This document shows positions 11,600 to 21,700 of a DNA stretch of 64,000 bases, piece by piece. The stretch is from assembly GCA_947650365.1 (NCBI GenBank), contig OX393555.1, positions 78,125,995 through 78,189,994 of the forward strand. The letters run 5' to 3'. Origin of the DNA: Chamaelirium japonicum. Lineage: Eukaryota; Streptophyta; Magnoliopsida; Liliales; Melanthiaceae. The notes below the pieces were generated by a model that did not search any database, was not told where the DNA came from, and saw nothing but the letters and a program-made list of their open reading frames with translations. How positions within the stretch are numbered: the stretch's first letter is position 1; each line of letters opens with the position of its first letter. The position numbers were made by a program, and so were the translations under genes.

Positions 11600-12450
11600 C
11601 TAATCTTCCAATGAGGCATTGTACTTCCTTTCAATTGGTAGGTGAGGGCATATCGAGGATTGCTCGAATTTGGTCGGGGTTGGCTTCGATGCCTCTCTTG
11701 ATCACAAGATGACCTAGGAATTTGCCCGATTGAACTCCGAAGGCACACTTGGCTGGGTTGAGCTTCATGCGGTACTTTTGGAGGATTTGAAATGTTTCAG
11801 CCAGGTCGGAGAGATGGCTCTCATGACTGGAGCTCTTGGTGAGGAGATCGTCGACGTAGACTTCGACGTTGCGCCCGATTTGTTCTTCGAACATCGTCGT
11901 GACTAGCCTTTGATAGGTTGATCCAGCATTCTTGAGGCCGAATGGCATTACGTTGTAGCAGTAGAGACCTCTATGTGTCACGAAGCATGTCTTCTCTCGA
12001 TCATCCGGATGTAGGGGGGTTTGGTTATACCCGAAGTACCCATCCATGAAGGATAGGAGCTCGTGGCCAGCAGTGGCGTCAACGAGTTTGTCTACCCTTG
12101 GCATGGGGAATAAGTCTTTGGGGTAGGCCTTGTTGAGGTTGGTAAAATTGATGCAACCCTGATCTTTCCATTCTTCTTAGGTACTGCGACGATATTGGAG
12201 ATCCAAGTAGGGTACTCTACTTCACGAATGAAACCTGCCGCGAGTAGTTTAGTGATCTCCTCTTGAACTGCAGCTTGACGTTCTGGTCGGATTGTCCGAG
12301 GTTTTTGCTTGATGGGTTTCGTTCCTTCTTTGATAGCGAGTCGATGACGTGCGTCATCCGGATTAATCCCGGGCATATTTTCGAAGCACCAAGCGAAGAC
12401 ATCAATATTGGATTGAAGGAAAGATACCACGTCTCGCACTTCTGCGTCAC
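11600..12450 (-). mobile_element. Tat element 2 reverse transcriptase
   Basis: RT palm motifs are readable: a YFGYNQTPLHPDDREKTCFV segment, MPFGLKNAGSTYQRLV, and the catalytic YVDDLLTKS (about 11848). The N-terminal part (PEIRD-like fingers) is at about 12190-12440. It copies genomic RNA into DNA. Fossil, several breaks. Confidence 0.85.
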
Positions 12451-12583
12451 TGAGACCGATACCAGTGAATGTCTCTCGTGGGAGATCGCCACTGCTGATG
12501 TTTACTCAAATGATTTCTTCGATTGAAGGTGAAGCCTCCCACTCGATTGATGGAGGTTCAGACAGTGGGAGCTCCTTTAGTTG

Positions 12584-13204
12584 CTAACTTAATGAAGGTC
12601 CACCTTCATCCCTCGGACGCTTTGGTGGTGCTAGATCTATTCGATGATCTGTCTTTGCCATAGCTGCTTCACAAGAACGCCCTACCTGTTGGTCGCCTCG
12701 AATGCAGATAATGCCATCTTCCATTGCAAACTTAAGAAGTTGATGATAGGAGGAGGAGATGGCATTGATCTGGTGAAGGAATGGCCGCCCGAGGATGATG
12801 TTGTAGTTGGACATCCCTTCAATTATGGCAAACCTCACGGAGACTCGAGTCTCTCGACTTAGGTCCAGGGTGAATTTCGATTCGCCCATGGTCATGCTTT
12901 GCTCACCATTGAAGCCCGTGATCACTGTTGGGACAACTTCGAGGCTTGAGTACTTATGTCCCAGACACTTGAAACAATCTGAGAACATGATATCGATTGA
13001 ACTTCCAGTGTCGATGAGAATGCGATTGACGGTGCTCCCATCGATGATGAGCTGCAGGACCAAGGGATCTCGATGCGGAGTATGGACTCCTTGGAGGTTG
13101 AAGTCATTGAAAATAATCGATGGCCAAGCCAGGCCTTTTACGGGTTTCTCAACCCACGTATCTTCTTTATTCGCTGTGGGACGGATATTGAAGATGTGCC
13201 GCAC
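12584..13204 (-). mobile_element. Tat element 2 aspartic protease region
   Basis: The pepsin-like retroviral protease signature DTGSS lies in RILIDTGSSIDIMFSDCF (about 12990-13040), with the downstream NYNIILGRPFL flap-like motif typical of Tat and Athila protease. It matures the Gag-Pol polyprotein. Confidence 0.8.
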
Positions 13205-13399
13205 TTACCGGTCGACCTCTTTCCCGGTCAGAGTTATGCAATGCTTCGTGAATGCCGAAAATGTCTACTTGTACAACAACTGGCGATGGATTGGTCGAGA
13301 TGCAGTGGACCCAACAAGCTTCCTTCCCTTTTGATGAGGAAGGTGGGCGCCGGTCGCGTCCGTTATTGACGAACTCCCATAGATAACATTCTCGTAGGA

Positions 13400-14900
13400 G
13401 ATCCTCCAAGTAATAGTTTAGTCGGTGGCTGCGATGGAAATTGCAGTAAACGGATTTGTCGATGGTGAGTTTGGTATCGGGATGCAATGGATTCGACTGT
13501 CGGAGGAATTCTTCGTGCTGGATCTGATCAAGAATCTACTCGATTGGAAGAGTCCAATCAATGAACACAATTTTCTTCGGCGGTGATCTGCGTCCGTCTT
13601 CTCTTCGTCGCTTGGATGGTGAAGGTGCCGGTGCCTCTGCATTATGGGCCCTGGCAGTATGCTTCGGTGCTTCTCTCTCGACGGGTCGCCGTTTGATTTC
13701 ACATCCCTTCCGAGCGATCTGATCATCTTCGACCTCGATCTCCCTCTGGATTCGGTCAAACATCGAACCCAATGAAGGTAGGGGATTGCGGATAAAGTTG
13801 TTGTAGATGTGCAGATCGAATCGGAGTGCATTTTGGAAGACCAACATGATGGCCTCATCATCCAGATGTCGTCCGGAGAGAGCAGCGTGTTCATTGCGGA
13901 ATCATCGTGTGAAGTTATGAAGACTCTCCTCGGCTCCCATTCTCAGCCGATAGAGGGAATCGAGTTTCTTCTCCGGCTTTAGGTTGAGTTGATAGTGCTA
14001 CACGAAATGGTTCACAAGTACTCCAAATTGGGTGATAGACCTAGCACGAAGGTTGTGATACCAATCAAGAGATGGTTCGTCAAGGCTTCCGGTGAAGGAT
14101 CGGTAGAGCACGTTGTTCTCTTCTTCATGCGGAGTTAGAGCTTGTTTGAATGCTAGGATGTGGAGGGTTGGATCCCCTTTGAGACAGTTGCACTTTGGGA
14201 GAGTCAGAGTCCTCCAGCCTCTCGGGAAGGATGATTGAAATAAGCTCCGATGGAGGGGTCCAGTGGAAGAATATCCTTCTCTACTATCATGCCCCCGACC
14301 TGGATGCAGATCGAGGGGTAAGATCGAGAGGTTTTGTCCACGCCCCTGAGTATTTGCCGGATTAATTTGATGACGAAGATCGATCTCAGCTTCATATTGG
14401 AGTGGGAGGGATGGAGAAGCTCTGCTCTTCGATGGAGCTTCTTTCGTCTGATGCCTCACCCGTAGATTGGGTTTCAACTGTGCCTGTCTAACACAGTTGC
14501 GACCCGAGGATGATTGAGATGATTGGTCGTTAATACGATCCCAAAGACTTTGCTTCCACGAAGCTGTAGAGGGAGTGGGGTTGCGACGACCTCTCTTGGG
14601 GACTGCAGTGCCCATAGACCTTCGTAGGTCAGAGTGAACCGATTGTCGAGGTAGATCGACTCTCTTTTTGAATGAAGGGATGGGGAGGGCAACTTCGGCC
14701 TCAGAATGTGCCTTCTTGAGGGCGTCTCTCTCAGCTGTGAGCGTGGCATTCTGCTTAGCTAGCTATAGCAGCTGGAAGTCGAGCGCCGAGATCTGGTAGG
14801 TGGATGGAGGGTTCTCCGTAGGAGTGGGGGCAGTTTGCCCGATTGACTGTTGAAAAGGCGGAGGAATTGGTCGATCGACCGATCTTCCACTTCCTGAACG
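13400..14900 (-). mobile_element. Tat element 2 gag region
   Basis: Contains the retrotransposon gag core, with HILAFKQAL and the SLDWYHNLRARSITQFGVLV block (about 14010-14160). The N-terminal part is at 14620-14900, including TYQISALDFQLL, which recurs in the gag remnant at 49430-50060. Gag packages the RNA in the virus-like particle. Fossil with several breaks. Confidence 0.75.
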
Positions 14901-14906
14901 AGCTGC

Positions 14907-15697
14907 TGTAGGGGAAAATCTTCGTGCCGACCCGAAGACTTCGCCACACCAGTCAATTGAGGTTCGAGTCGAAGATCGTTGTTCGATCAGTTGATTGGAG
15001 TCGCCGTTCTCAATACACAAACAGAGAGAGATGCAATCAGAGAGGAGGTTGACACAATGTGTGATCTCGAAGTTCAGCCGAAGCCTACGTCTCCGTGCTA
15101 TAGGGAGCAACCCGAATTCACTAATACTTTGGTCAAAGTAACCTCGACAAGCCGAGTGTCACTGATCTCTTTGACTTCTTCAAAGACAAGAAGAAGATCG
15201 AAGAGAGTTGAAGGATTGAAAGCGGGCTATCTCACAACTCTGGTTTTGAAATGGATATCAACTGATGGCACTGATCTATTTTCAGAATTATGTTTCTGGT
15301 TCTGGGTTCTGGAATTTGGGTTTTTGCTCTGGATTTTGGAACTTGAGATTTTCCATCCTTTTACATTCGAGGAGTCTGCTATTTATAGAGAAATACTGGG
15401 GGTAAAAGGCGATTTCTGCTGTCGAATTTGGGGATCCTCCAGGTAAAGCTGGTGGGCCCTGCTACTGTCTCCTGGGGGATGCCACAGGCTCTTGGGCCCA
15501 CCAGGCAGAGCCGGTGGGTCCCGCGGTAGTCTTCGTGGGCCCACCAGGCAGGGCCAATGGGTCCCGCGACAGTTTTTATGGGCCCACCAGGCAGGGCCAG
15601 TGGGTCTTGTATGTTTGCAGACTTCTTGCCAAAATTTGCACCCACAGCTGTCATCTCGGTGACAGTGAGAGGCTGTCCGAAGTTGAGTCGTTGACTC
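14907..15697 (-). mobile_element. Tat LTR A (- orientation)
   Basis: On the - strand it carries the 43-bp GC-rich units (about 15440-15620), the TATA box at 15387-15380, the R/U5 block with GCACGGAGACGTAGGCTTCG (about 15100-15081), and an end TTTTCCCCTACA at 14907. The sequence just inside is gag-like, not a primer binding site. The outer end is approximate. Confidence 0.7.
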
Positions 15698-15920
15698 ATT
15701 AACGAGTTTCAGGACGAGGTTGATTTTGATGTATGTTGCTTCCCTCTGGATGATCCTGATGCCTTGTCTTTGCTATTTAGAGAAAGCGAAGGATGCAACT
15801 AGATTGCCGGTGTCCTAAAGGTTGTATGCTCAACCGAGGGGGCTGGGAAGTTTGGTTATCTAGATTGGTTGTTTGCTTAACCGATCTGATACTTGTTGTA
15901 GATCGGAATGAGCTTCTTGA
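15698..15920 (-). other. Leader between primer binding site and LTR A
   Basis: About 220 bases without coding content. It lies downstream of the primer binding site of LTR B and upstream of LTR A, so LTR A sits where the 5' leader or gag start is expected. Confidence 0.5.
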
Positions 15921-15941
15921 TCGATCCCACAGACGGCGCCA
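15921..15941 (-). promoter_or_regulatory. Primer binding site of LTR B
   Basis: On the - strand TGGCGCCGTCTGTGGGAT follows the LTR end (…CCCCCA at 15947) after a five-base spacer. TGGCGCC is the usual complement of a tRNA 3' end in Ty3/gypsy elements. I did not identify the tRNA. Confidence 0.8.
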
Positions 15942-15946
15942 AACTA

Positions 15947-16905
15947 TGGGGGATGATCTTCGTGCTGACCTGAAGACTCCGCCCAACCAGTCAATCGAGT
16001 TGAGTTGAAGATCTGGTCGAGTGTTTGTCTAGGTTGTTGATTCGAATATCATTCATAGAAGCCTTTGAGCTTAGATTTTGAATAAGAATAAAAATAGTAG
16101 ATTGACACAAGGTATGATCTCGGAGTTCAGCCGAAGCCTACGTCTCCATGCTTTAGGGAGCAACCCGAATTCACTGACACTTTGCTTGAAGTGACCTCGA
16201 CAGGCCAAGTGTCACTGATCTTTTCGAAAAGAAGATTAAAGGAAATGGAATATCAAAGGGTAAGGATATCAGAGCTCTGGGTTTTTGAAAGTCTGACCTC
16301 TTCTCGAATGTTTCGATCCTTTTACATTTGAAGAGTCTGCTATTTATAGACTTTCTTGGGAAGTAAGCCATGGTAAAAGGCGGTGTATGTTGTCATCTCT
16401 GTGGATCCTCCAGGCTGGGCTGGTGGGTCCCCGCTGTCGTCTTTGTGGACCCCCCAGGCAGGGCTGGTGGGTCCTGCTGTTGTCTCTGTGGACCCCCAGG
16501 CAGGGCTGGTGGGTTCCGCTGTCGTCTCTATGGACCCCGCAGGCAGGGCTGGTGGGTCCTGCTGTTGTCTCTGTGGACCCCGCAGGCAGGGCTGGTGGGT
16601 CCCTTTGTCGTCTTTGTAGACCCCCCAGGCAAGGCTGGTTGTTCTCGCTGTCGTCTCTGTGGACCCCCCAGGCTGGGCCGGTGGGTCCCGCTATCGTCTA
16701 TGTAGACCCCCCAGGCAGGACTGGTGGGTCCCGCTGTCGTCTCTAGGATCCCCCAAGCAGGGCTGGTGGGTCCCGCTGTCGTCTCTGTGGACCCCCCAGG
16801 CAGGGCTAGTGGGTCCCGTTGTTGTCTCTGTGGACCCCCCAGGCAGGGCTGGTGGGTCCTGCTGTTTGTGGGGCTTTTGGTCAAAATTTGCACCCATAGG
16901 CAAAA
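15947..16905 (-). mobile_element. Tat LTR B (5' LTR, - orientation)
   Basis: The inner end is fixed by the primer binding site. It has the R/U5 block (about 16127-16160), a TATA box at 16348-16341, and about 11 units of the 43-bp GC-rich minisatellite (16400-16870, unit with CCCCCCAGGCAGGGCTGGTG on the + strand). The outer end is approximate; it abuts the 3' repeat block of aORF copy 3. Confidence 0.75.
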
Positions 16906-17211
16906 ATATATAGTTTTGATGTTGTGATGCTGTGCAACTCTTAACTAGCAGATCGACTAATAGTTTGGGTATTCGTGTTGCGACATGACCCCTTATAGGC
17001 AGAAATAACTAGTTAGGGTGTTGCGATACGGGACAACCCCTAATCAACAAATAGTTGGGGTGCTTGTGTTGCGACACAACCCCTAGCTGGCAGAAATATT
17101 CAATACAAGTTAGCAACCCTTCCTTTCAAAACATTCAATATCGAAGAAACATTGTTATTCAAAACATCCAAAAATTTGTATTGTTCAAATTACAGGTACA
17201 AGAGGTAGATA
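16906..17211 (-). repeat. 3' flank of aORF copy 3 with the palindromic repeat
   Basis: Reverse-complement relatives of the 98-bp units: GTGTTGCGACATGACCCC (about 16975), GTTGCGATACGGGACAACCC (about 17020) and GTGTTGCGACACAACCCC (about 17066). This shows the palindromic block is a fixed 3' companion of the aORF. Confidence 0.7.
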
Positions 17212-19376
17212 CATCAGGGCTTAGCCACGCTAGGCGCCCTAGCCTATCTCCATCAGAACTGCCGCGGGCCTTGCTTGCCACGGAAGCCTTTGAAGATTGG
17301 GCATCGTTGCTGTGAGCTTGCCTGAGGGCTTCCACGGCTTTCTTAGCTGTCGACTTGTAGCTAGCCAAGTCGATGTTCAACTGTTCGATTTCCAGCTCGT
17401 GGGCCTCCTCTTTTGCAGCAGCCTCAGCCTTCAACTGCTTGATCTCCTCGTTGCATTTGAAGGTGAGGTCCTCTATCTTAAAGAATCTATTCTTCAAGTT
17501 CTGGAGTTCTTTATTGGCGGCTACAAACACGGCCTCTATCTTTTTTTCTCATGTGCGCTTCACTGCGATCAGACTGATGACTCGAGGATAGTATCGTCGA
17601 TAGCTTCATCCTCTCGTAATTAGCCTCCTCCAGGAGGGCATTCAATCAGGTTATTTTAGTCGAAGCCTCTCTCTCACCAGCCTTCTTAAAGACCCTGCTG
17701 TTTAGCTTCAGTAAGGCAGACATCTGCATATCAACAAAGACAAGTCAGAGAGAAATCAGATTGAAGTACAACTACCTGAGACGAAGTCAAACTACTCACC
17801 ATAACTTCGAGCCTGTTAGATGTCTCTTTGAGGGTCGCGTCAGGCAAGTTGCAGAGCTTCCTCAACACCCTAGTAGGACGGTTGATGTCCACCTCGCCCA
17901 AGTCCCACAGCATAGGCTGCGGGATGCCAGGTGCACCTACATGCAAAATATTCAAAGTGCTCAGACATGTTCAACTTTCAATTCAATCAAAATGAAATAA
18001 AGAGTTAAAATTTACTCATGTCGATAGAGCCTCCGTGCGAGGGTTGAGCCGGTCCCTTCCCTCGATCAGATCCCTTCCCCTTGGGGGTGGGAGTCTTCTT
18101 CGCTGGGACAACAATCGGGCTAGACTGCTCCTGCTCCTTCCCCTGTTCCTTCATCTCAGGGGTCAGGACCGGCTCGGCCATCTCCTTCTCCCCTTGACCC
18201 TCATCCCCCTTCGGTTCGGGGGGAGGGACATCAGGAGGCAATGAAGCTCCTCCTTCATCATGCATCTCGTCTGCCCCCTAGAAAAGGGCAAACATCAGAG
18301 CGGCGACCTCTACTGCAACCTTGGTCACATCGCTCTGAGGGGCCAGCCTTGGTTTATCAATCTCCAGGCCTCCGCTCGCTAAGGCTTGCCCCGTCGAAGC
18401 CTCGCCCTGGCGGTGACCTTCGGGCGACACCTAGGAGATGAGCGTCGGGTCGTAGATTACATCACTACCCGAGTAGTTCACCCTGATGCATGTAGGACGC
18501 TTCAAGGTCTCGAAATGGTAGATGATGGACACTTTCTTGCCGTCATCTACCGTGTCGAGATCATCCTCCATTCGACAGGCCTTAGCCTCATCGATCGGAG
18601 GCACTTGGCCCGCATCTGGAGGGGTGGGGGGCATATCCTCCCGATCCCTCGCCCCCTCCTCTTCGCCTTCTTCTTCCTCTTTATCCTTGAAACCCACTGA
18701 TAGTGGTAGAAGAAGTAACCCAGCTCGATCCTGGCTTGCTCGCCGTCAGGAATGCTGGAGTAGTAGGCCCTCAGCTTCTCCTGATGATCGGATTCCATCC
18801 TGTAGAAAGCATAGATGATCCTCCATGCATTTCCTATCAACTGTCCAGGCAAAGACTGGACGTATTCAGCAACTTGGCCGTGAACGGGAGCAGGGGTGGA
18901 CGCAGCCCGTAGTTGAGTTGCCCGATCATCACGATCGTGCCCATGATCTTCTCCTTGCTGGCTACCTCCGTGAAGACCGATCGCTTGTCGATCCCGAAGG
19001 CAGCCTGTACCCCGGCGAGCACAGGGCGGTGGGCACCTTTAGTAAAGAAGCTCAGGAACCTCTCCCACTTCTCCCTTTTGGCGTCAGTGGGCATCCTGCC
19101 GATCCCATACTAAAAAATAGGCTCCTCGGGCAGAGGCTTCAACGGCCTCAACATGAACTCAGCCTTAGGGATGTGTTCCGGCTTGGTGGGAGCAGAAGTG
19201 AATCCAACGCCTAGGTGGCTCTTGCCGAGGACGCCGAGGCTACCCTTGGCCCTGCCCTTCCTCGCGATCTTTGGCTATAAGGGCTCAGTAGTGGCCTTCC
19301 CCTTCTTCAAACCATCGCGCCGAGACGACTTCACCTTGGGAGGAACGATGTTCTTGGTGCACCTTGTAAAGGCCAT
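17212..19376 (-). pseudogene. Antisense additional gene (aORF) of Tat element, copy 3
   Basis: Starts at an ATG at 19376 (MAFTRCTKNIVPP, matching the N-terminus implied by copy 2). The conserved core with EKIMGTIVMIGQLNYGLRPP and NAWRIIYAFYRMES is near 18800-18970. The middle exon (17800-17936) encodes LGEVDINRPTRVLRKLCNLP, and the C-terminal coiled coil with KNRFFKIEDLTFKCNEEIK lies at 17240-17530. GT-AG introns are seen at about 18015-17937 and 17799-17724, matching those of copies 1 and 2. Clearly broken, with roughly six or more breaks and an internal loss. It is the only remaining coding part of element 3. Confidence 0.7.
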
Positions 19377-19480
19377 CGCAACCGAACGAAAGAACAAAAA
19401 GCAAGAGCAAGAGTTGAGGGCAAAAGCAGAGAAGTCAGAAATTTTCTAACAGCGTGGGGAAAAATGAACTCCGGAACAAG

Positions 19481-19490
19481 ATTTATATGC
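19481..19490 (-). promoter_or_regulatory. TATA box of aORF copy 3
   Basis: GCATATAAAT on the - strand, about 105-115 bases before the ATG at 19376, preceded by TTTTCCCGCCATG. The position parallels copies 1 and 2. Confidence 0.55.
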
Positions 19491-19659
19491 CCCGAAAAAC
19501 ATGGCGGGAAAATGTATGTGACACATGGCGCCACCAAACTGGCGGATGACGAAGCAACAGGCCAGACGAAGCGCTAGGAGGTCAAACGAAGGGATAGGAC
19601 AGACGAAGCGTTAGGCTAGACGAAGCGATAGGCCAGAAGAAACGATGGGAAAGATGAAA

Positions 19660-21700
19660 CGCCAACTCCACCTGACCCGATTGACAGGTAGACGATCGGA
19701 TGACTTTCCAAAGGATCGGGCAAAAAACATAGTTTTTTACCTGATCGCCACAAGCTCCACCTGTTGAAATCATCCGATCGGTCAAATTTATCCAATCGGA
19801 CAAATTTGACTGATCGGTCAAAAAGACTTTGCCCAATCGACAGGCAAACGATCGGGTGATTTTCCAAAGGATTAGGAAAAAACATAGTTTTTACCCGATC
19901 TCCCCAAGCTCCACCGGTAGAAATCATCCGATCGGATAAATATGACCGATCGATCAAAAAGACTTTGCTCAATCGACAGGCAGATGATCGGGTGATTTTT
20001 CTAAAGGATCGTGGAAAAACCATAGTTTTTTACCCGATCGCCCCAAGCTCCACTGGTTGAAATCATCCGATCGGTCAAATTTATCCGATCGGACAAATTT
20101 GACTGATCGACCAAAAAGACTTCGCCCAATCGATAGACAGACGATCGGGTGATTTTCCAAATGATCAGACAAAAAACATAGTTTTTTACCCGATCGCCCC
20201 AATGTCCACCGGTTGAAATCATCCGATCGGTCAAATTTATCCGATCGGACAAATTTGACAATTGGCCAAAAAGACTTCGCCGAATCGACAGGCAGACGAT
20301 CAGGTGATTTTTCAAAGGATCGGGCAAAAAATATAGTTTTTTACCCAATCGTCCCAAGCTCTACTGGTTGAAATCATCCGATCGGTCAAATTTATCCGAT
20401 CGGACAAATTTGATCGCTCGGCCAAAAAGACTTTGCCCAATCGACAGGCAGACGATCGGGTGATTTTCTAAAGGATCGAGCAAAAAATATAGTTTTTTAC
20501 CCGATCGCCCCAAGCTCTACTGGTTGAAATCATCCGATCGGTCAAATTTATTCGATCGGACAAATTTGATCGATCGGCCACAAAGACTTCGCCCAATCGA
20601 TAGGCAGACGATCGGGTGATTTTACAAAGGATCAGGCAAAAAACATAGTTTTTTACCCGATCACCCCAAGCTCCACCGGTTGAAATCATCTGATCAGTCA
20701 AATTTATCCGATCGGACAAATTTGACCGATCGGCCAAAAAGACTTTTCCCAATCGACAGACAGACGATCGGGTGATTTTTCAAAGGATCAGGCAAAACAC
20801 ATAGTTTTTTACCCGATCGCCCCAAGCTCCACCGGTTGAAATCATCCGATCGGTCAAATTTATCTGATCGGACAAATTTGACCGATCGGCCAAAAAGACT
20901 TCGCCCAATCGCCAGGTTGACGATTGGGAGAATTTCCTAAGGATCGGGCAAAAGCTTGGTTTTTTACCCGATCGTCCCGAGTTCCACCGATTGAAAACAC
21001 CCGATTGGTCAACTTTGACCGATTGGTTGAAAACACCCGATCGGTCAACTTTGACCGATCGGTCCAAAGCTTCGCCCGATCGACAGGCAGATGATCAGAA
21101 GAATTTCCAAATGATTGGGAAAAAAACTTGGTTTTTTACCCAATCGCTTCGAGTTCCACCGGTAGAAAACACCCGATTGGTCAACTTTGACCGATCAGTA
21201 AAAGACACCCGATCGGTCAAATTTGATCGATCAATCCAAAGCTTCACCTGATCGACAGGCACACGACCGGGAGAATTTCCAAAGAATCGGGTAAAAAATT
21301 TGGTTTTTTACCCGATCGTCCCTAGTTCCACCGGTTGAAAACACCCGATCGGTCAACTTTGACCGATCGGTAGAAGACACCCGATTGATCAAATTTGACT
21401 GATCGCTCTAAAGCTTCGCCCGATCGACAAGCAGACGATCGAGAGAATTTCCAAAGGATCGGGTAAAAACCTTGGTGTTTTACCAAATCGCCCCGAGTTC
21501 CACCAGTTGAAAATACCCGATCAGTCAACTTTGACCGATCGGCAGAAGACATCCGATCGGTCAGCTTTGACAGAATGGTCGAAGGCTTCATCCGATCGAC
21601 AAGCAGACAATCGAGTGAATTTTTCCAAATGATCGATAAAACAACTTGAGTTTTTACCTGATGGCCCCAGGTTCCACTGGTTGTCGACACCCGATCGGTC
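19660..21700. repeat. Approximately 155-bp tandem array with paired TTGACC motifs (Tat element 3)
   Basis: The anchor CCGATCGGTCAAATTTATCC recurs near 19774, 20067, 20221, 20376 and 20532, and in variant form at 20689 and 20846, so the period is about 155. From about 20990 the unit changes to one with GAAAACACCCGAT and a period near 170. CCGATCGGTCAA facing TTGACCGATCGG is kept although the rest of the unit is unlike the 117-bp array of element 1. Interrupted at 21700 by the copia insertion and resumed at 45732. Confidence 0.85.

Larger units (their letters stand above)
5551..16905 (-). mobile_element. Tat-lineage Ty3/gypsy retrotransposon, element 2 (5' LTR region, gag-pol, antisense aORF; 3' LTR absent)
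   Basis: Reading on the - strand: LTR B, primer binding site, short leader, LTR A, gag, protease, RT, RNase H, a second archaeal-type RNase H, integrase, a 98-bp repeat block, then the additional gene in antisense. The dual RNase H and the antisense gene after pol are hallmarks of the Tat lineage. No 3' LTR in - orientation follows the aORF; instead the + oriented LTR of element 1 abuts its promoter at 5550/5551. The coding part is a fossil with several breaks (roughly six or more). Confidence 0.8.

Noticed and set aside
16370-16927. Gly/Pro/Trp-rich frames on both strands in LTR B
   Set aside because: Product of the 43-bp GC-rich U3 minisatellite.
15947-21700. LTR B and the element 3 array taken as one complete element
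   Set aside because: LTR B is in - orientation with its primer site pointing left, whereas element 3 runs on the + strand; they belong to different insertions.
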